NCBI GenBank assembly: GCA_965153355.1
Contig: OZ231126.1
Coordinates: forward strand, 67,394,001 to 67,458,000
Direction of reading: 5' to 3'
DNA from: Flaccisagitta enflata
Lineage: Eukaryota; Chaetognatha; Sagittoidea; Aphragmophora
Length of the DNA: 64,000 bases
The notes beneath the pieces are model-generated. The model made no database searches and was not told the DNA's origin. It saw only the letters and a program-made list of their open reading frames with translations. Numbering within the stretch: the first letter of the stretch is position 1; every line of letters starts with the position of its first letter. A program made the position numbers and the translations under genes. Below, one piece after another: positions 35,729-46,175 of this stretch.

Positions 35729-36402
35729 AGTCGCGTGCTACGCGACTCTATAAGCCACTCATCGGTCCGTCGGTCCGTCTGTCTGTCCGTCTGTCCTTCA
35801 CAAAACACTCTTAAGGCATTTTCTCGCGTTTTTTACACTTATGAACTTTTTAGAATACACGCTTTTCTTTTTATAAGAACACTGTTTATAAGAACATCAG
35901 CCTCAGATTTAGCCAAAAAATAAGAACATCTTAAGAACATACTGAGCCTCAGATTTGAAGATAAGAACATAAGTTTTCAAAAAAAGTAATAAAATTAAAT
36001 GAAAAACCCTGAAAGATGAATATTTTGATGATGTTTAGTAAAATGATAATTCATTATTCATTTAATATAAATCTTACATTTTTTTATTTGATAAAAATGT
36101 TTTTTTTACAATTGTTTAAAAGACAGACTTTTATAATGATATATATACATAATAAAAGAGATTATCTAATCCAAAAATAAGAACATGATAAGAACGCTTG
36201 AGCCTCAAAAAGGGGTTGAAAATAAGAATGCTGAGGCTGACTTTAAAAATCCATGTTCTTATAAAATGAAAAGCGTGTACACTGGGAGGTGGAGACCGCT
36301 AATTTAAAGATCATTTTTAAAAATCCAGTTTGTCTGCCTGTCTGTCTGTCCAACCTTTTGTGAAAAAGCCGATGCACGCGACTTAGGTCTAATGACTTTG
36401 TT
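35729..36402 (-). mobile_element. TH element (AAGTCATTAGACC lineage), interrupted
   Basis: Plus strand: hairpin AGTCGCGTGCTACGCGACT (35729-35747), CTCTATAAGCC, GTCGGTCCGTCTGTC core, then after the nested element GTCTGTCTGTCC, tag complement GCACGCGACT (36374-36383), TAGGTCTAATGACTTTGTT. Tag and arm are both AGTCGCGTGC (10/10). The start AACAAAGTCATTAGACC is shared with 58744 and 41128. Confidence 0.8.
35858..36277. mobile_element. 420-bp TA-flanked inverted-repeat element, nested in the TH copy
   Basis: CACGCTTTTCTTTTTATAAG at the left and CTTATAAAATGAAAAGCGTG at the right, with TA on both sides (35856-35857 and 36278-36279), as for Tc1/mariner-type MITEs. The AAGAACAT motif recurs inside. 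No coding potential. Confidence 0.8.
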
Positions 36403-36545
36403 TTTTCCCGTCGTTCGTCCCTGGCTTGTCTCATCGGGTCTTGTCTCGTTCCTGGCTGGTCTCATCGCTTCGCTGATTCATAGTTGAAGATGAGGATGAT
36501 CCGTTTAAATCGAAACCGTGACCGCTCCGAGGTTGTGAAAGAAAG

Positions 36546-36559
36546 AAAAAAAAGCAGGA

Positions 36560-36643
<84 letters not shown>

Positions 36644-36891
36644 AATAAAGAAAGAGAGCAGGCTAGAAAAAAAGAAAGCAAGATAAAAAGATAAAAAGAA
36701 GCAACAAGAAAGAGAGAAGAAAGAAAGCAACAATGCAACAAAGCCATAAAGCAACCAGGAAAGAATGGAATAAACAGTGTAGATGTATTCCGCCTTTCTT
36801 TTGGCCCCTGCTAGAAAGAAAGAAAGAACGATAAAAAGAAAGAAAGAAAGAAAGAAAGAAAGACAGACAGAAAGAAAGAAAGAAAGAAAGC

Positions 36892-36931
<40 letters not shown>

Positions 36932-37107
36932 ACGAAAGAGAGCAAGAAAAAAAGAAAGCAAGATAAAAAGAATCAACAAGAAAAAGAGAAGAAAGAAAGC
37001 AACAATGCAACAAAGCCACAAAGCCACAAAGCAACCAAGAAAGAAAGGAATAAACAGTGTAGATGTATTCCGCCTTTCTTTTGGCCCCTGCTAGAAAGAA
37101 AGAAAAA

Positions 37108-37139
<32 letters not shown>

Positions 37140-37140
37140 C

Positions 37141-37219
<79 letters not shown>

Positions 37220-37310
37220 GTGAAAGAGAGCAGGCAAGAAAAAAAGAAAGCAAGATAAAAAGAAGCAACAAGAAAGAGAGAAGAAAGAAAGCAACAATGC
37301 GACATGGCCA
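36546..37310. repeat. 281-bp macro-repeat of (GAAA)n plus spacer, nearly three units
   Basis: (GAAA)n tracts at about 36546-36655, 36812-36945 and 37092-37225 alternate with spacers. The spacers share AAGCAACAATGCAACAAAGCC and GTAGATGTATTCCGCCTTTC (36780 and 37061). Frames up to 221 residues are artefacts. Confidence 0.9.
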
Positions 37311-37390
37311 CAAAGCAGGAAATGACAAAACAAGTAAGGATTTAGGACGCTGATGTCATGCATCCCTCATTTTTTGGTCCATCCGTCAAG

Positions 37391-37533
37391 AACAAGGCCG
37401 GATACACGGCAATCCAGTCGCGGACGGTTGGGCAGGAGCAATTTTGCAAAAACCGCTCGGAATTCAGAAATGTTTCGGACCGACGGACCGACCGATACGG
37501 CAAGATGTAGAGTCGCGTGTTCGCGACTAAAAA
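37391..37533 (+). mobile_element. TH element, complete (AGTCGCGGAC lineage)
   Basis: AACAAGGCCGGATACACGGC, tag AGTCGCGGAC (37416-37425), GGGCAGGAGCAATTTTGC, AAAACCGCTCGGAATTCAG, CCGACGGACCGACCG, hairpin AGTCGCGTGTTCGCGACT (37511-37528), AAAAA. The tag matches the complement of the hairpin's right arm (AGTCGCGAAC) at 9 of 10. Confidence 0.85.
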
Positions 37534-37799
37534 TGAATGTGTGGGTAGCAGAATGCGCGGGCATGCAATTTTGAAGCCTTGGTGTCATTTAAGATTATTA
37601 TGAATGACATCCTCATAATCACTTTACTGTGTTTGGAAGAGGTCCCTGCCATCAGTAGCCCATGGCAAATGACAAAAACGATATTGGTTACAGAAGACTC
37701 ACTTAAACGTAGTTACCATGACAATTAAAGACATGATCTGACTTGGCAAATCAATCTAGGATACTTTCTTTGTCAACACATGCCAATGCATGAAATAGA

Positions 37800-37996
37800 T
37801 TGTATCGTAGAGAGCGAGAGCGAGAATGAGAGTGAGCGCAAGAGAGCATGAGAGCAAGAGCTAGCGAGAGAGCGTAAGAGTAAGTGCTAGAGCAAGAGCG
37901 AGCGAGAGCAAACAAAAGCAAGCAAAAGCAAACGAGAGTGAACGAGAGTGAACGAGAGTGAACTAGAGCGAATGAGAGAGCGCGAGAGATAGCTTC
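37800..37996. repeat. GAGAGCGA / GAGAGTGAAC-type repeat
   Basis: Imperfect 6-10-bp units. Its right part begins the duplicated block A. Confidence 0.85.
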
Positions 37997-38603
37997 AGTG
38001 AAAAAGAGAGAGTTGAACAATGACTGAGACTATAATAAGTGTCATGGAAGAAAATATATCACATTGATAGTCTATGTTCAACAGGAAAAGGTATTAAAAG
38101 TATTTTTAGAAAATCAGAGGACCTGACGAGCAAAATTCCAGTCACGAAAAGATAATCTATTCTTCACTAGCCACCATTACTAAGTTATGTCCCAAAATTT
38201 CCCAGATCTCTTACAGTGCGATGGGAGCAAAGACGACCTAGACTGGCGGATAGATTCAGAGTATCGTGATTTCATTTTATGTACAAAAAAATTGAGATCT
38301 ATTCTAATTAAAAGTTGCTCTATTGCTTGAATATATTGGTTTCTCTCATCCTTCAACTTGTGATTTGACTTCATCAGGACTTAATTTTTCAATGTTCTAA
38401 CGTAGCTCATCAGATCGAGCAGAAAAATTTATATCATTTAGGAAAAAAAATCAGTTTAATCAGATTATTTTTATAGGTTTTATGCCTGTTCTAAGCTTTA
38501 CCCAAATATTGATTTACATAATTATTCTTCTTGAAAAATAGCTGTAAAATATGTAAAAATAGTCCGATTGAGCTCATTCATTTTTCAAAATTATATAAAA
38601 TTT
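37900..38603. repeat. Duplicated block A, first copy
   Basis: Essentially identical to 41692-42395 over about 704 bp. It includes the left arm of a TA-flanked foldback MITE. The identical 64-codon minus-strand frame in each copy lies in the MITE arm and is not a gene. Confidence 0.95.
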
Positions 38604-38809
38604 TTAACCTAATCTGATGGGCTAGGTTAGAACGTTGAAAAATGAAATCCTGGTGAAGTCAAGTCACAAGTCGAGGAATGAGAAAAGCTAACATATTCAA
38701 GCAATAAAGCAACCTTTAATCAGCATAGACCTCAATTGTTTTCATAAATCAAATGAAATTAAACCACCTAAAATCTATCCTCCAGTCTAGGTCGTCTTTG
38801 CTCCCACTG
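38214..38809. mobile_element. TA-flanked foldback MITE (CAGTRCGATGGGAGC ends), first copy
   Basis: CAGTGCGATGGGAGCAAAG at the left and CTTTGCTCCCACTG at the right; the arms are inverted copies throughout, turning near 38510-38530. TA precedes the left end; the right flank is TGG, so that duplication has decayed. Relatives: 42006-42395 (left arm only) and 62260-62812 (intact). Confidence 0.8.
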
Positions 38810-38960
38810 TGGATCCTAGGAACCACCCGGACGTTTTTCACATTACTATGGGTTTCTTTTCACTTTGACGCAGTCCCGACGTGCCTGAATCAAGATGTAA
38901 TTGTTAAAAAATATTTCACCTAGCCCCTTTTGAGAAAAGTCACTTTTTGTGAAAATCTTT

Positions 38961-39112
38961 TGTGTACGCAACATATTTCGCGTATGCAACACACATATGT
39001 TGCATACGCAAAATATTTCGCGTATGCAACACGCATATGTTGCATATGCGACATATTACGCGTATACAACATACGTATGTCGCATACGCAACATAATCAG
39101 CATATGTTACGT
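38961..39112. repeat. Palindromic minisatellite, TTGCATACGCGAAATATTTC type
   Basis: Alternating GCGTATGCAAC and GTTGCATACGC with short linkers (ATATTTC, ACACATAT), so nearly every unit is the reverse complement of its neighbour. Related arrays at 41410-41560 and 43507-43657. Confidence 0.85.
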
Positions 39113-39114
39113 CC

Positions 39115-39118
<4 letters not shown>

Positions 39119-39178
<60 letters not shown>
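39119..39178. repeat. (GA)n microsatellite
   Basis: About 60 bp of GA. Confidence 0.95.
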
Positions 39179-39179
<1 letters not shown>

Positions 39180-39355
39180 CCATGGTGACCAGGGTAGTAG
39201 ACAAAGGAGAATTTCAGAGGATAGCGATGGGTGACGTGCTAATAATGTGTGGTAATGGAGTCCCTTTTTTATTGACTACAATTTAATGGCTGAATGGATT
39301 GCAAACAAAATCGAATCCAGTTCAAGAGTTTATAAAATGGGTATCACCTATTGTT

Positions 39356-39556
39356 AGTCGCGTGCTACGCGACTACACCCTGCTATGTCGGTCTGTCGGT
39401 CGGTTCGTCGGTCGGTCGGTTGGTCCCCTTTTTACTTTTTCGGCGCTTTTTAGCTTTTTGGGCGTACGGCTCTTGCCCAGATGCCCTAGTGACCTTTTCC
39501 AGCACTGCTCATGCCCACCCGCATGCGACTAGGGTAGCCGTGTATCCGGCCTTGTT
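39356..39556 (-). mobile_element. TH element, complete
   Basis: Hairpin AGTCGCGTGCTACGCGACT (39356-39374), GTCGGTCTGTCGGTCGG core, CTCTTGCCCAGATGCCC, tag complement GCATGCGACT (39521-39530), CCGTGTATCCGGCCTTGTT. Tag AGTCGCATGC vs arm AGTCGCGTGC, 9/10. Confidence 0.85.
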
Positions 39557-39593
39557 TTTTTTAACTTCCCAGTAGCTGAACAGTTTTGTTTTT

Positions 39594-39759
39594 AGTCGTG
39601 GACTAGCAACTCTATAAGAGACTTTGTCCGTCCGTCAGTCGGTTGGTCGGTCGATTGGTCAGTCGGTCTGTGGTGATCGAGTCGAAAAGTGGGAAAACGC
39701 GCATTTCCGCCCCTGCCCACCCGTCCGCGACTGGTATTGGCCGTGTATCCGGCCTTGTT
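39594..39759 (-). mobile_element. TH element, complete
   Basis: Hairpin AGTCGTGGACTAGCAACT (39594-39611), CTCTATAAGAGACTTTGTCC, GTCGGTTGGTCGG core, GTGATCGAGTCGAAAAGTGG, tag complement GTCCGCGACT (39723-39732), GGCCTTGTT. Tag AGTCGCGGAC vs arm AGTCGTGGAC, 9/10. It lies 37 bp from the previous copy in the same orientation. Confidence 0.85.
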
Positions 39760-39931
39760 TCTTTTAGCAAAATTCAATAAGCAAACGGAACAAAATGCAG
39801 AGGTCAAACAAGAGGTAAAGCAAAAGGAGGCAAACAAATTTGAATCCTCTCCTTACCCTGGTCCTCTCTGTTATGACGACAACGATGGTCATGATAATGA
39901 TGTCCACCAATACGGCAGCTATTTCCTACAG

Positions 39932-39932
39932 G

Positions 39933-39997
<65 letters not shown>

Positions 39998-39999
39998 GG

Positions 40000-40071
<72 letters not shown>

Positions 40072-40072
40072 T
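39932..40072. repeat. (GTT)n microsatellite
   Basis: About 140 bp of GTT with one GGTT interruption. Frames of 131-134 residues over it are artefacts. Confidence 0.95.
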
Positions 40073-40210
40073 TGTGGTCGTTGATGTTGAAATGGTTTAT
40101 ATGACTTTATTCACACAGTTGAGAGTCGAGCATCTAGACAACCGATTTAGTAGAGTTGAACCCCATTCCAACGGACCCGCTTTCAATGAAATTCTTCCCT
40201 TTAGCAAGTA

Positions 40211-40951
40211 CAGTGGTCTACCGCTTTTTCGTCACCTGATTTAACGACATTTCGGATTTAACATCCAGGTTTCTTTGGTCCCAAATTTTTGCAGGCTTTT
40301 GTAGTGTTGATTTTACCTGATTTAACATCACCTGATATAACAGCCAAACCTGATTTAAAGTCGCTATTTTCAAGTCCCTTGAAAATTTTTCTCCTGATTT
40401 AATGACATTGACATTTCAACTTAATTATGTGATTTTTTTTTTAAATTAATTTTGATTCAAACTTTGATACATTTCAGAATCAATGAAGAATATTTTAACT
40501 AAGACAAAAGAGAATAAGATGAAAAATCAAAAAAATCTATGAATAAAAAGAATGAAAAATCATTAGTCAAAAAACTTTGTATTGAAAAAGTTTAAATCAA
40601 AATCAACTATTTTTTCAGTGATACTTTGTATCCTACAAATGATTTATGGTATCTTTTACTTATTCTTTTACATGACATTATGAGATTTTAGAAGGCTACG
40701 TTCATTTTTTTTTTGTCTGTCTTTTTGTCTATCTGTTTATCTATTTGTCTTTTTGTCTGTATGTCTGTTGACCATTTAAGCAAATGCTTGATCAATGACT
40801 ACAACAATCGATTGGACACTGATGCTTTGTTATGCCTTGTTTAAAGCTGTTTAGATCAATTAAAGAAAATTAGAAATTCGATTTAACAACATTCGGATTT
40901 AACGACCAAAAATCCCTGGTCCCTTCAGGGTCGTTCAATGGGTTCCCACTG
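40211..40951. mobile_element. TA-flanked element with CAGTGG ends (Tc1/mariner or pogo type)
   Basis: Left end CAGTGGTCTACCGC, right end GGGTTCCCACTG, TA on both sides (40209-40210 and 40952-40953). The GATTTAAC motif recurs near both ends. No transposase frame. A second, similar right end GAGCGGGATTCACTG then TA lies at about 41057-41073. Confidence 0.65.
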
Positions 40952-41127
40952 TACTACTTTTTGGTCCTTCAACCTATTTTCTTTTATTCTCTATGTTGGC
41001 TATGATAAAATTCCGCCTATAATAGAAAAAAAAATTTGGTCCCTTGAAATCCGTTGGAGCGGGATTCACTGTAGTTTAAACAATGTCAATGACCCGCGAC
41101 CCCATATTCGAGCCTCCCGTGTTAATG

Positions 41128-41215
41128 ATTGACTCATTAGACCCAAGTCGCGTGCGTTAGCATTTTCAGAAAAAGTCGGACAGACAGACCGACAGACAGA
41201 CAGACTTAAATTTTC
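41128..41215 (+). mobile_element. TH element 5'-end fragment (TCATTAGACC lineage)
   Basis: TCATTAGACCCAAGTCGCGTGC then GTTAGCATTTTCAG and GGACAGACAGACCGACAG core. Tag AGTCGCGTGC is present; no terminal hairpin follows. Repeated at about 43227-43310 as part of the duplication. Confidence 0.6.
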
Positions 41216-41409
41216 AAAATGGACCCTGGAAGTAGCGGTATCCACATCGATGTGTCTTCTCTTGTGTTGAAAAATGTAAAAAAAATGCAAAAGAAAAAAA
41301 AAACGCAAAAAAAGAAAAAAAGAAAAAAAAAAGATATTGTGACGGACAGACAGTGGAGTGGATGAAAGGACTGAAAAGTAGCACAATTCCGCGTTCAAAC
41401 TAACACAGG

Positions 41410-41560
41410 TGTTGCACATTTCGCGTATGCAACACAGGTCTGTTGCATACGCGACATATTTTGCGTATGCAACACATAAATGTTGCTTACGCGAAATATG
41501 TCGCGTATGCAACAGACATGTATTGCATACGTGAAATATGTTGCGTTTGCAACAGATTTT
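41410..41560. repeat. Palindromic minisatellite (GCGTATGCAACA / TGTTGCATACGC)
   Basis: Same type as 38961-39112 with ACAGGTC/AGACATG linkers. The second copy is at 43507-43657. Confidence 0.85.
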
Positions 41561-41691
41561 CACAAAAAGTGATCTTTATCAAAAAGGGCTAGATGAAATA
41601 TTTTTTAACAATTGGATCTTGTTTCGTGCACGTGCGGACCATACCAAACTGACGAGAAACCAATAGTAATGTGAAAAACGTCCTGGTGGTG

Positions 41692-42395
41692 GAGCGAGAG
41701 CAAACAAAAGCAAGCAAAAGCAAACGAGAGTGAACGAGAGTGAACGAGAGTGAACTAGAGCGAATGAGAGAGCGCGAGAGATAGCTTCAGTGAAAAAGAG
41801 AGAGTTGAACAATGACTGAGACTATAATAAGTGTCATGGAAGAAAATATATCACATTGATAGTCTATGTTCAACAGGAAAAGGTATTAAAAGTATTTTTA
41901 GAAAATCAGAGGACCTGACGAGCAAAATTCCAGTCACGAAAAGATAATCTATTCTTCACTAGCCACCATTACTAAGTTATGTCCCAAAATTTCCCAGATC
42001 TCTTACAGTGCGATGGGAGCAAAGACGACCTAGACTGGCGGATAGATTCAGAGTATCGTGATTTCATTTTATGTACAAAAAAATTGAGATCTATTCTAAT
42101 TAAAAGTTGCTCTATTGCTTGAATATATTGGTTTCTCTCATCCTTCAACTTGTGATTTGACTTCATCAGGACTTAATTTTTCAATGTTCTAACGTAGCTC
42201 ATCAGATCGAGCAGAAAAATTTATATCATTTAGGAAAAAAAATCAGTTTAATCAGATTATTTTTATAGGTTTTATGCCTGTTCTAAGCTTTACCCAAATA
42301 TTGATTTACATAATTATTCTTCTTGAAAAATAGCTGTAAAATATGTAAAAATAGTCCGATTGAGCTCATTCATTTTTCAAAATTATATAAAATTT
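41692..42395. repeat. Duplicated block A, second copy
   Basis: Offset 3792 from the first copy. It starts at GAGCGAGAGCAAAC right after CGTCCTGGTGG of block B. It stops at TATAAAATTT inside the foldback MITE, whose right arm is missing here, and jumps directly to block B. Confidence 0.95.
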
Positions 42396-42396
42396 G

Positions 42397-43785
42397 ATGT
42401 TGATTTTACCTGATTTAACATCACCTGATATAACAGCCAAACCTGATTTAAAGTCGCTATTTTCAAGTCCCTTGAAAATTTTTCTCCTGATTTAATGACA
42501 TTGACATTTCAACTTAATTATGTGATTTTTTTTTTAAATTAATTTTGATTCAAACTTTGATACATTTCAGAATCAATGAAGAATATTTTAACTAAGACAA
42601 AAGAGAATAAGATGAAAAATCAAAAAAATCTATGAATAAAAAGAATGAAAAATCATTAGTCAAAAAACTTTGTATTGAAAAAGTTTAAATCAAAATCAAC
42701 TATTTTTTCAGTGATACTTTGTATCCTACAAATGATTTATGGTATCTTTTACTTATTCTTTTACATGACATTATGAGATTTTAGAAGGCTACGTTCATTT
42801 TTTTTTGTCTGTCTTTTTGTCTATCTGTTTATCTATTTGTCTTTTTGTCTGTATGTCTGTTGACCATTTAAGCAAATGCTTGATCAATGACTACAACAAT
42901 CGATTGGACACTGATGCTTTGTTATGCCTTGTTTAAAGCTGTTTAGATCAATTAAAGAAAATTAGAAATTCGATTTAACAACATTCGGATTTAACGACCA
43001 AAAATCCCTGGTCCCTTCAGGGTCGTTAAAGCGGGTTCCCACTGTACTACTTTTTGGTCCCTTCAACCTATTTTCTTTTATTCTCTATGTTGGCTATGAT
43101 AAAATTCCGCCTATAATAGAAAAAAAAATTTGGTCCCTTGAAATCCGTTGGAGCGGGATTCACTGTAGTTTAAACAATGTCAATGACCCGCGACCCCATA
43201 TTCGAGCCTCCCGTGTTAATGATTGACTCATTAGACCCAAGTCGCGTGCGTTAGCATTTTCAGAAAAAGTCGGACAGACAGACCGACAGACAGACAGACT
43301 TAAATTTTCAAAATGGACCCTGGAAGTAGCGGTATCCACATCGATGTGTCTTCTCTTGTGTTGAAAAATGTAAAAAAAAATGCAAAAAGAAAAAAAAAAC
43401 GCAAAAAAAGAAAAAAAGAAAAAAAAAAGATATTGTGACGGACAGACAGTGGAGTGGATGAAAGGACTGAAAAGTAGCACAATTCCGCGTTCAAACTAAC
43501 ACAGGTGTTGCACATTTCGCGTATGCAACACAGGTCTGTTGCATACGCGACATATTTTGCGTATGCAACACATAAATGTTGCTTACGCGAAATATGTCGC
43601 GTATGCAACAGACATGTATTGCATACGTGAAATATGTTGCGTTTGCAACAGATTTTCACAAAAAGTGATCTTTATCAAAAAGGGCTAGATGAAATATTTT
43701 TTAACAATTGGATCTTGTTTCGTGCACGTGCGGACCATACCAAACTGACGAGAAACCAATAGTAATGTGAAAAACGTCCTGGTGG
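42397..43785. repeat. Duplicated block B, second copy
   Basis: Offset 2093-2096 from the first copy, ending at the same CGTCCTGGTGG. Beyond it comes GGATCCGCAGTGTCCCATCG then TACTGTA (about 43790-43814), which resembles the right end of the TA-flanked foldback MITE. Confidence 0.95.
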
Positions 43786-43819
43786 TTTGCAGGATCCGCA
43801 GTGTCCCATCGTACTGTAG

Positions 43820-44464
43820 TTAGAAAACGAAAGGTATTCAAGCTTTTCTCAATTGATTGGAAGACAGTGAGTGCAAAACTGCTAGTAAGCGATTTTATTC
43901 TATTTTTTCATCGGCCATAGCAACGGCTGGATGAAACAGCATTACAAGTTACCCATGTATGTCCTGGATGTTAAGAAACGAGTAGTTCATGAGAAATTGT
44001 CTCAAGAAAATGAGCGAGATGATAGACCGATGTTCTCATTGTTTGTTTTTTTATAGATTTAACTATTCTTGTTTCCGGGTGGATGATGTAGAAATAATTG
44101 AGGTTGGGAAAAAGAATGATTATCAGAGACAGAGGTGAACTTTTTTTATGGAAATGTACTTTTTAGAAGCAAATGTCAATATGACGTCACTCTCGACGAG
44201 CCAGATACTATCTTGCTAATGTGTATATCGGCAAGCTTTATGGGCCATAACTACCAAAAAAATGATGCAAACATAGGAAAATCGGTGACGCTTGGAAACT
44301 TCATCGAATTTCCGATCGAATGGCGCAAACCGCATTGTTCTAAGTTTACTCGTTTAGAAATGACAAGCAAAATAAAGTTACTGCTTCAAGAGGAAAATGG
44401 CGAAAAAAATTGCATTTTAGAATTTTAGAGATTGTGGAAGACACCAGCTGAGGAGAAGTGTTGC
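43820..44464. other. Unique-looking stretch, possibly decayed transposon interior
   Basis: A 97-codon frame at 44135-44428 has no recognised domain. Since a transposase remnant follows directly on the same strand, this stretch may be the decayed upstream part of that element; that is inference. Confidence 0.4.
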
Positions 44465-44465
44465 T

Positions 44466-44742
44466 CTGGCGGACAGCGCCCTTACCATGAAGCATTCACT
44501 ACAGCATCAAGTTGTTTCAGGGTTGGCCTGGAAACAGTCCAGACCTCAAACTGATGAATAGTCGTGAATTCAAATTAAGAAGCTGCAGAATTAAGAACGT
44601 GCCATGTCAAAAGCTAGGCTGAAAAGAATCGCTCTCTAGATGTGGGAGAACACCACGCCATCATACCTTCAATTGCTTTACAAAAGCATACCAAGGCGCA
44701 TGGAAGCCGAAGCTGATGCCTAGAAAGGTCACAGAAAGTAGA
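44466..44742 (+). pseudogene. Tc1/mariner-type DDE transposase, C-terminal remnant
   Basis: Three transposase blocks survive in order but in different frames. LADSAPYHEA (from 44466) corresponds to the 'QDNAPCHxA' block with the second catalytic Asp. GWPGNSPDL (about 44521-44547) corresponds to 'EWPGNSPDLNPIEN'. LLYKSIPRRMEA (about 44671-44707) corresponds to the C-terminal 'L..SMPRRLEAV' helix, followed by a KGH remnant of 'KGGHTKY'. The third catalytic residue after PDL is lost (PDLKLMN), and stops and frameshifts interrupt it, so it is dead. The N-terminal DNA-binding part is not recognised. It may have been an autonomous relative of the nearby TA-flanked elements. Confidence 0.75.
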
Positions 44743-44864
44743 AGTCATAGTTTACAAATATTACATGCATAATTTGATAAAAAATTGAACTGCATTGTAT
44801 CTTGTCGATATACTTTTTAGCAAGATAGTAACTGTAGCCACGCCATGATTCATGGCTCATGAAA

Positions 44865-45114
44865 GGGGGTGTTTCTAGTCGCAGACAATCGTGTTTCTAA
44901 CGGGCCACTCGGTTGCTCGCTATGTTCGTTCACTTGCACCACTCACTCCGCTTACTCGCTCTGCAGCGCTTCACTCCCTCACTCCGTTCACAAGCTCGCT
45001 CACTCACTTCGCTCACCCCCTCGTGGGATGGTTGAAAATCTTGAATATGTGTTCACGCTGTAAACAGGTTTCATAGGAACAAACGCGTTTTTGGTCGTCA
45101 CTAGAAACACGCTA
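44865..45114 (+). mobile_element. GGGCGTTTCTAG-TIR MITE
   Basis: GGGGGTGTTTCTAGTCGCAG to CGTCACTAGAAACACGCT, with the CGCTCGC-rich middle and CTTGAATATGTGTTCACGC. An uninterrupted 250-bp copy. Confidence 0.8.
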
Positions 45115-45479
45115 AATGTAAGAAAAAACTGTTTCAAGAGTCAACAAAGGGGAGCCGAACGTTGGTACGGATGTACGACCGGAATAAAAACCATTCATCA
45201 GCAAAAATTTATAATTTTGAACAATTTCTTTTTTTCATTTTCAGTCCCGGCATCTTAAAAATAGAAATACTTGCCTCATTGAGCTCACATTAAAGATTCC
45301 AGATCAGCGTATTGTTCTCTTCCACTAGGACGACGGTTTAAATTTTTCTTTTTTTCGTTTAGGAAAAAACAACACATTAAAAAAAACTGAGATGATCCTA
45401 ATAGCTAGTGAATAAGAGGGTTATCTAGGCAACGAGTGAAGGAGCTTTTCCCCAATGATATGATTAAGAACCAGTCATC

Positions 45480-45768
45480 CAAAAATTACACATGGATAGC
45501 GGTACCTGATGCCCCGCTCAAGAGCTGGGGCAATATAGTGCGGTGAGAGATAGGAGACAGTTGATTTTTACCTTAAAAGATTTGATTGTGGGCTTCTAAT
45601 ATATGATTTTGGGCTTCCAAGATCTGATCTTAGCTCTGTGGGGCTAATCTAAAGCCTAAGAGGGTGGATTCCGGTGGATGGATGGATAGACAAACGAACA
45701 TACATGTGGAGTATTCGCCTGTTTTCTACAGAACATCATTCCTTTGTGGCCGCTGCCCAAAAAGGGGA
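45480..45768. mobile_element. Family 3 remnant
   Basis: CATGGATAGCGGTACCTGATGCCC.. at the left, a TTTGGGCTTCTAA-type minisatellite (45580-45660), GGATGGATGGATAG, and GTTTTCTACAGAACATCATTCC..GGCCGCTGCCC at the right (about 45720-45759). Confidence 0.6.
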
Positions 45769-46175
45769 GTTGGTGGTTGATGTAGATGAGTGGTAAGAAT
45801 GGATGTTGAGGATGGTGTGAATGAGTGGTGCGGATGGGGTGTGGGATGTGGATGGGTGGTAGAGATTGATAACCGGGATGGAAACGGGTTTGGGTATCAT
45901 GAAATTCATGGAAGCGTATAGATTACTCAGGGCTTTAAAAAATAAATGAACTGTGCGAGATGGAAATAAATCGTGAATTGTGGCGAGTCGCAGAGGGAAT
46001 AAAATGCGTCGCCATGAAGGAAGGGGAAAGAAAAAAGTTTAAATCCAAAAGAAAAAAAAGAAAAACAGCAAAAAAGAAACAAACTGGTAAGTAAAGAGTC
46101 ATCCAGGGATTGCACATGGTCATCCGTACCCGATGCCCTGCTTGAAGTGATAGCTGAAAAAGTGGAGTGAGAGCA

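Larger units (their letters stand above)
40304..41689. repeat. Duplicated block B, first copy
   Basis: Matches 42397-43785 with about 99% identity by eye. Small differences include one extra C in TTTTTGGTCC(C)TTC and TCAATGGG versus TAAAGCGGG near 40935/43027. Confidence 0.95.

Noticed and set aside
36431-37328. Phe/Leu/Ser-rich 198-221-residue minus-strand frames resembling membrane proteins
   Set aside because: (GAAA)n read on the other strand gives LSFF repeats; not a membrane protein.
38180-42166. Identical 64-residue minus-strand frames at 38180-38374 and 41972-42166
   Set aside because: Both lie in the duplicated arm of a foldback MITE; the third copy at 62260 breaks the frame. Identity reflects the duplication.
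39119-43657. CRISPR array, suggested by regular palindromic repeats
   Set aside because: Spacers are 4-10 bp and not unique, units alternate in orientation, and the DNA is eukaryotic in character.
44135-44428. 97-residue frame as an intact gene
   Set aside because: No recognised domain, and its position just upstream of a transposase remnant makes decayed element interior more likely.
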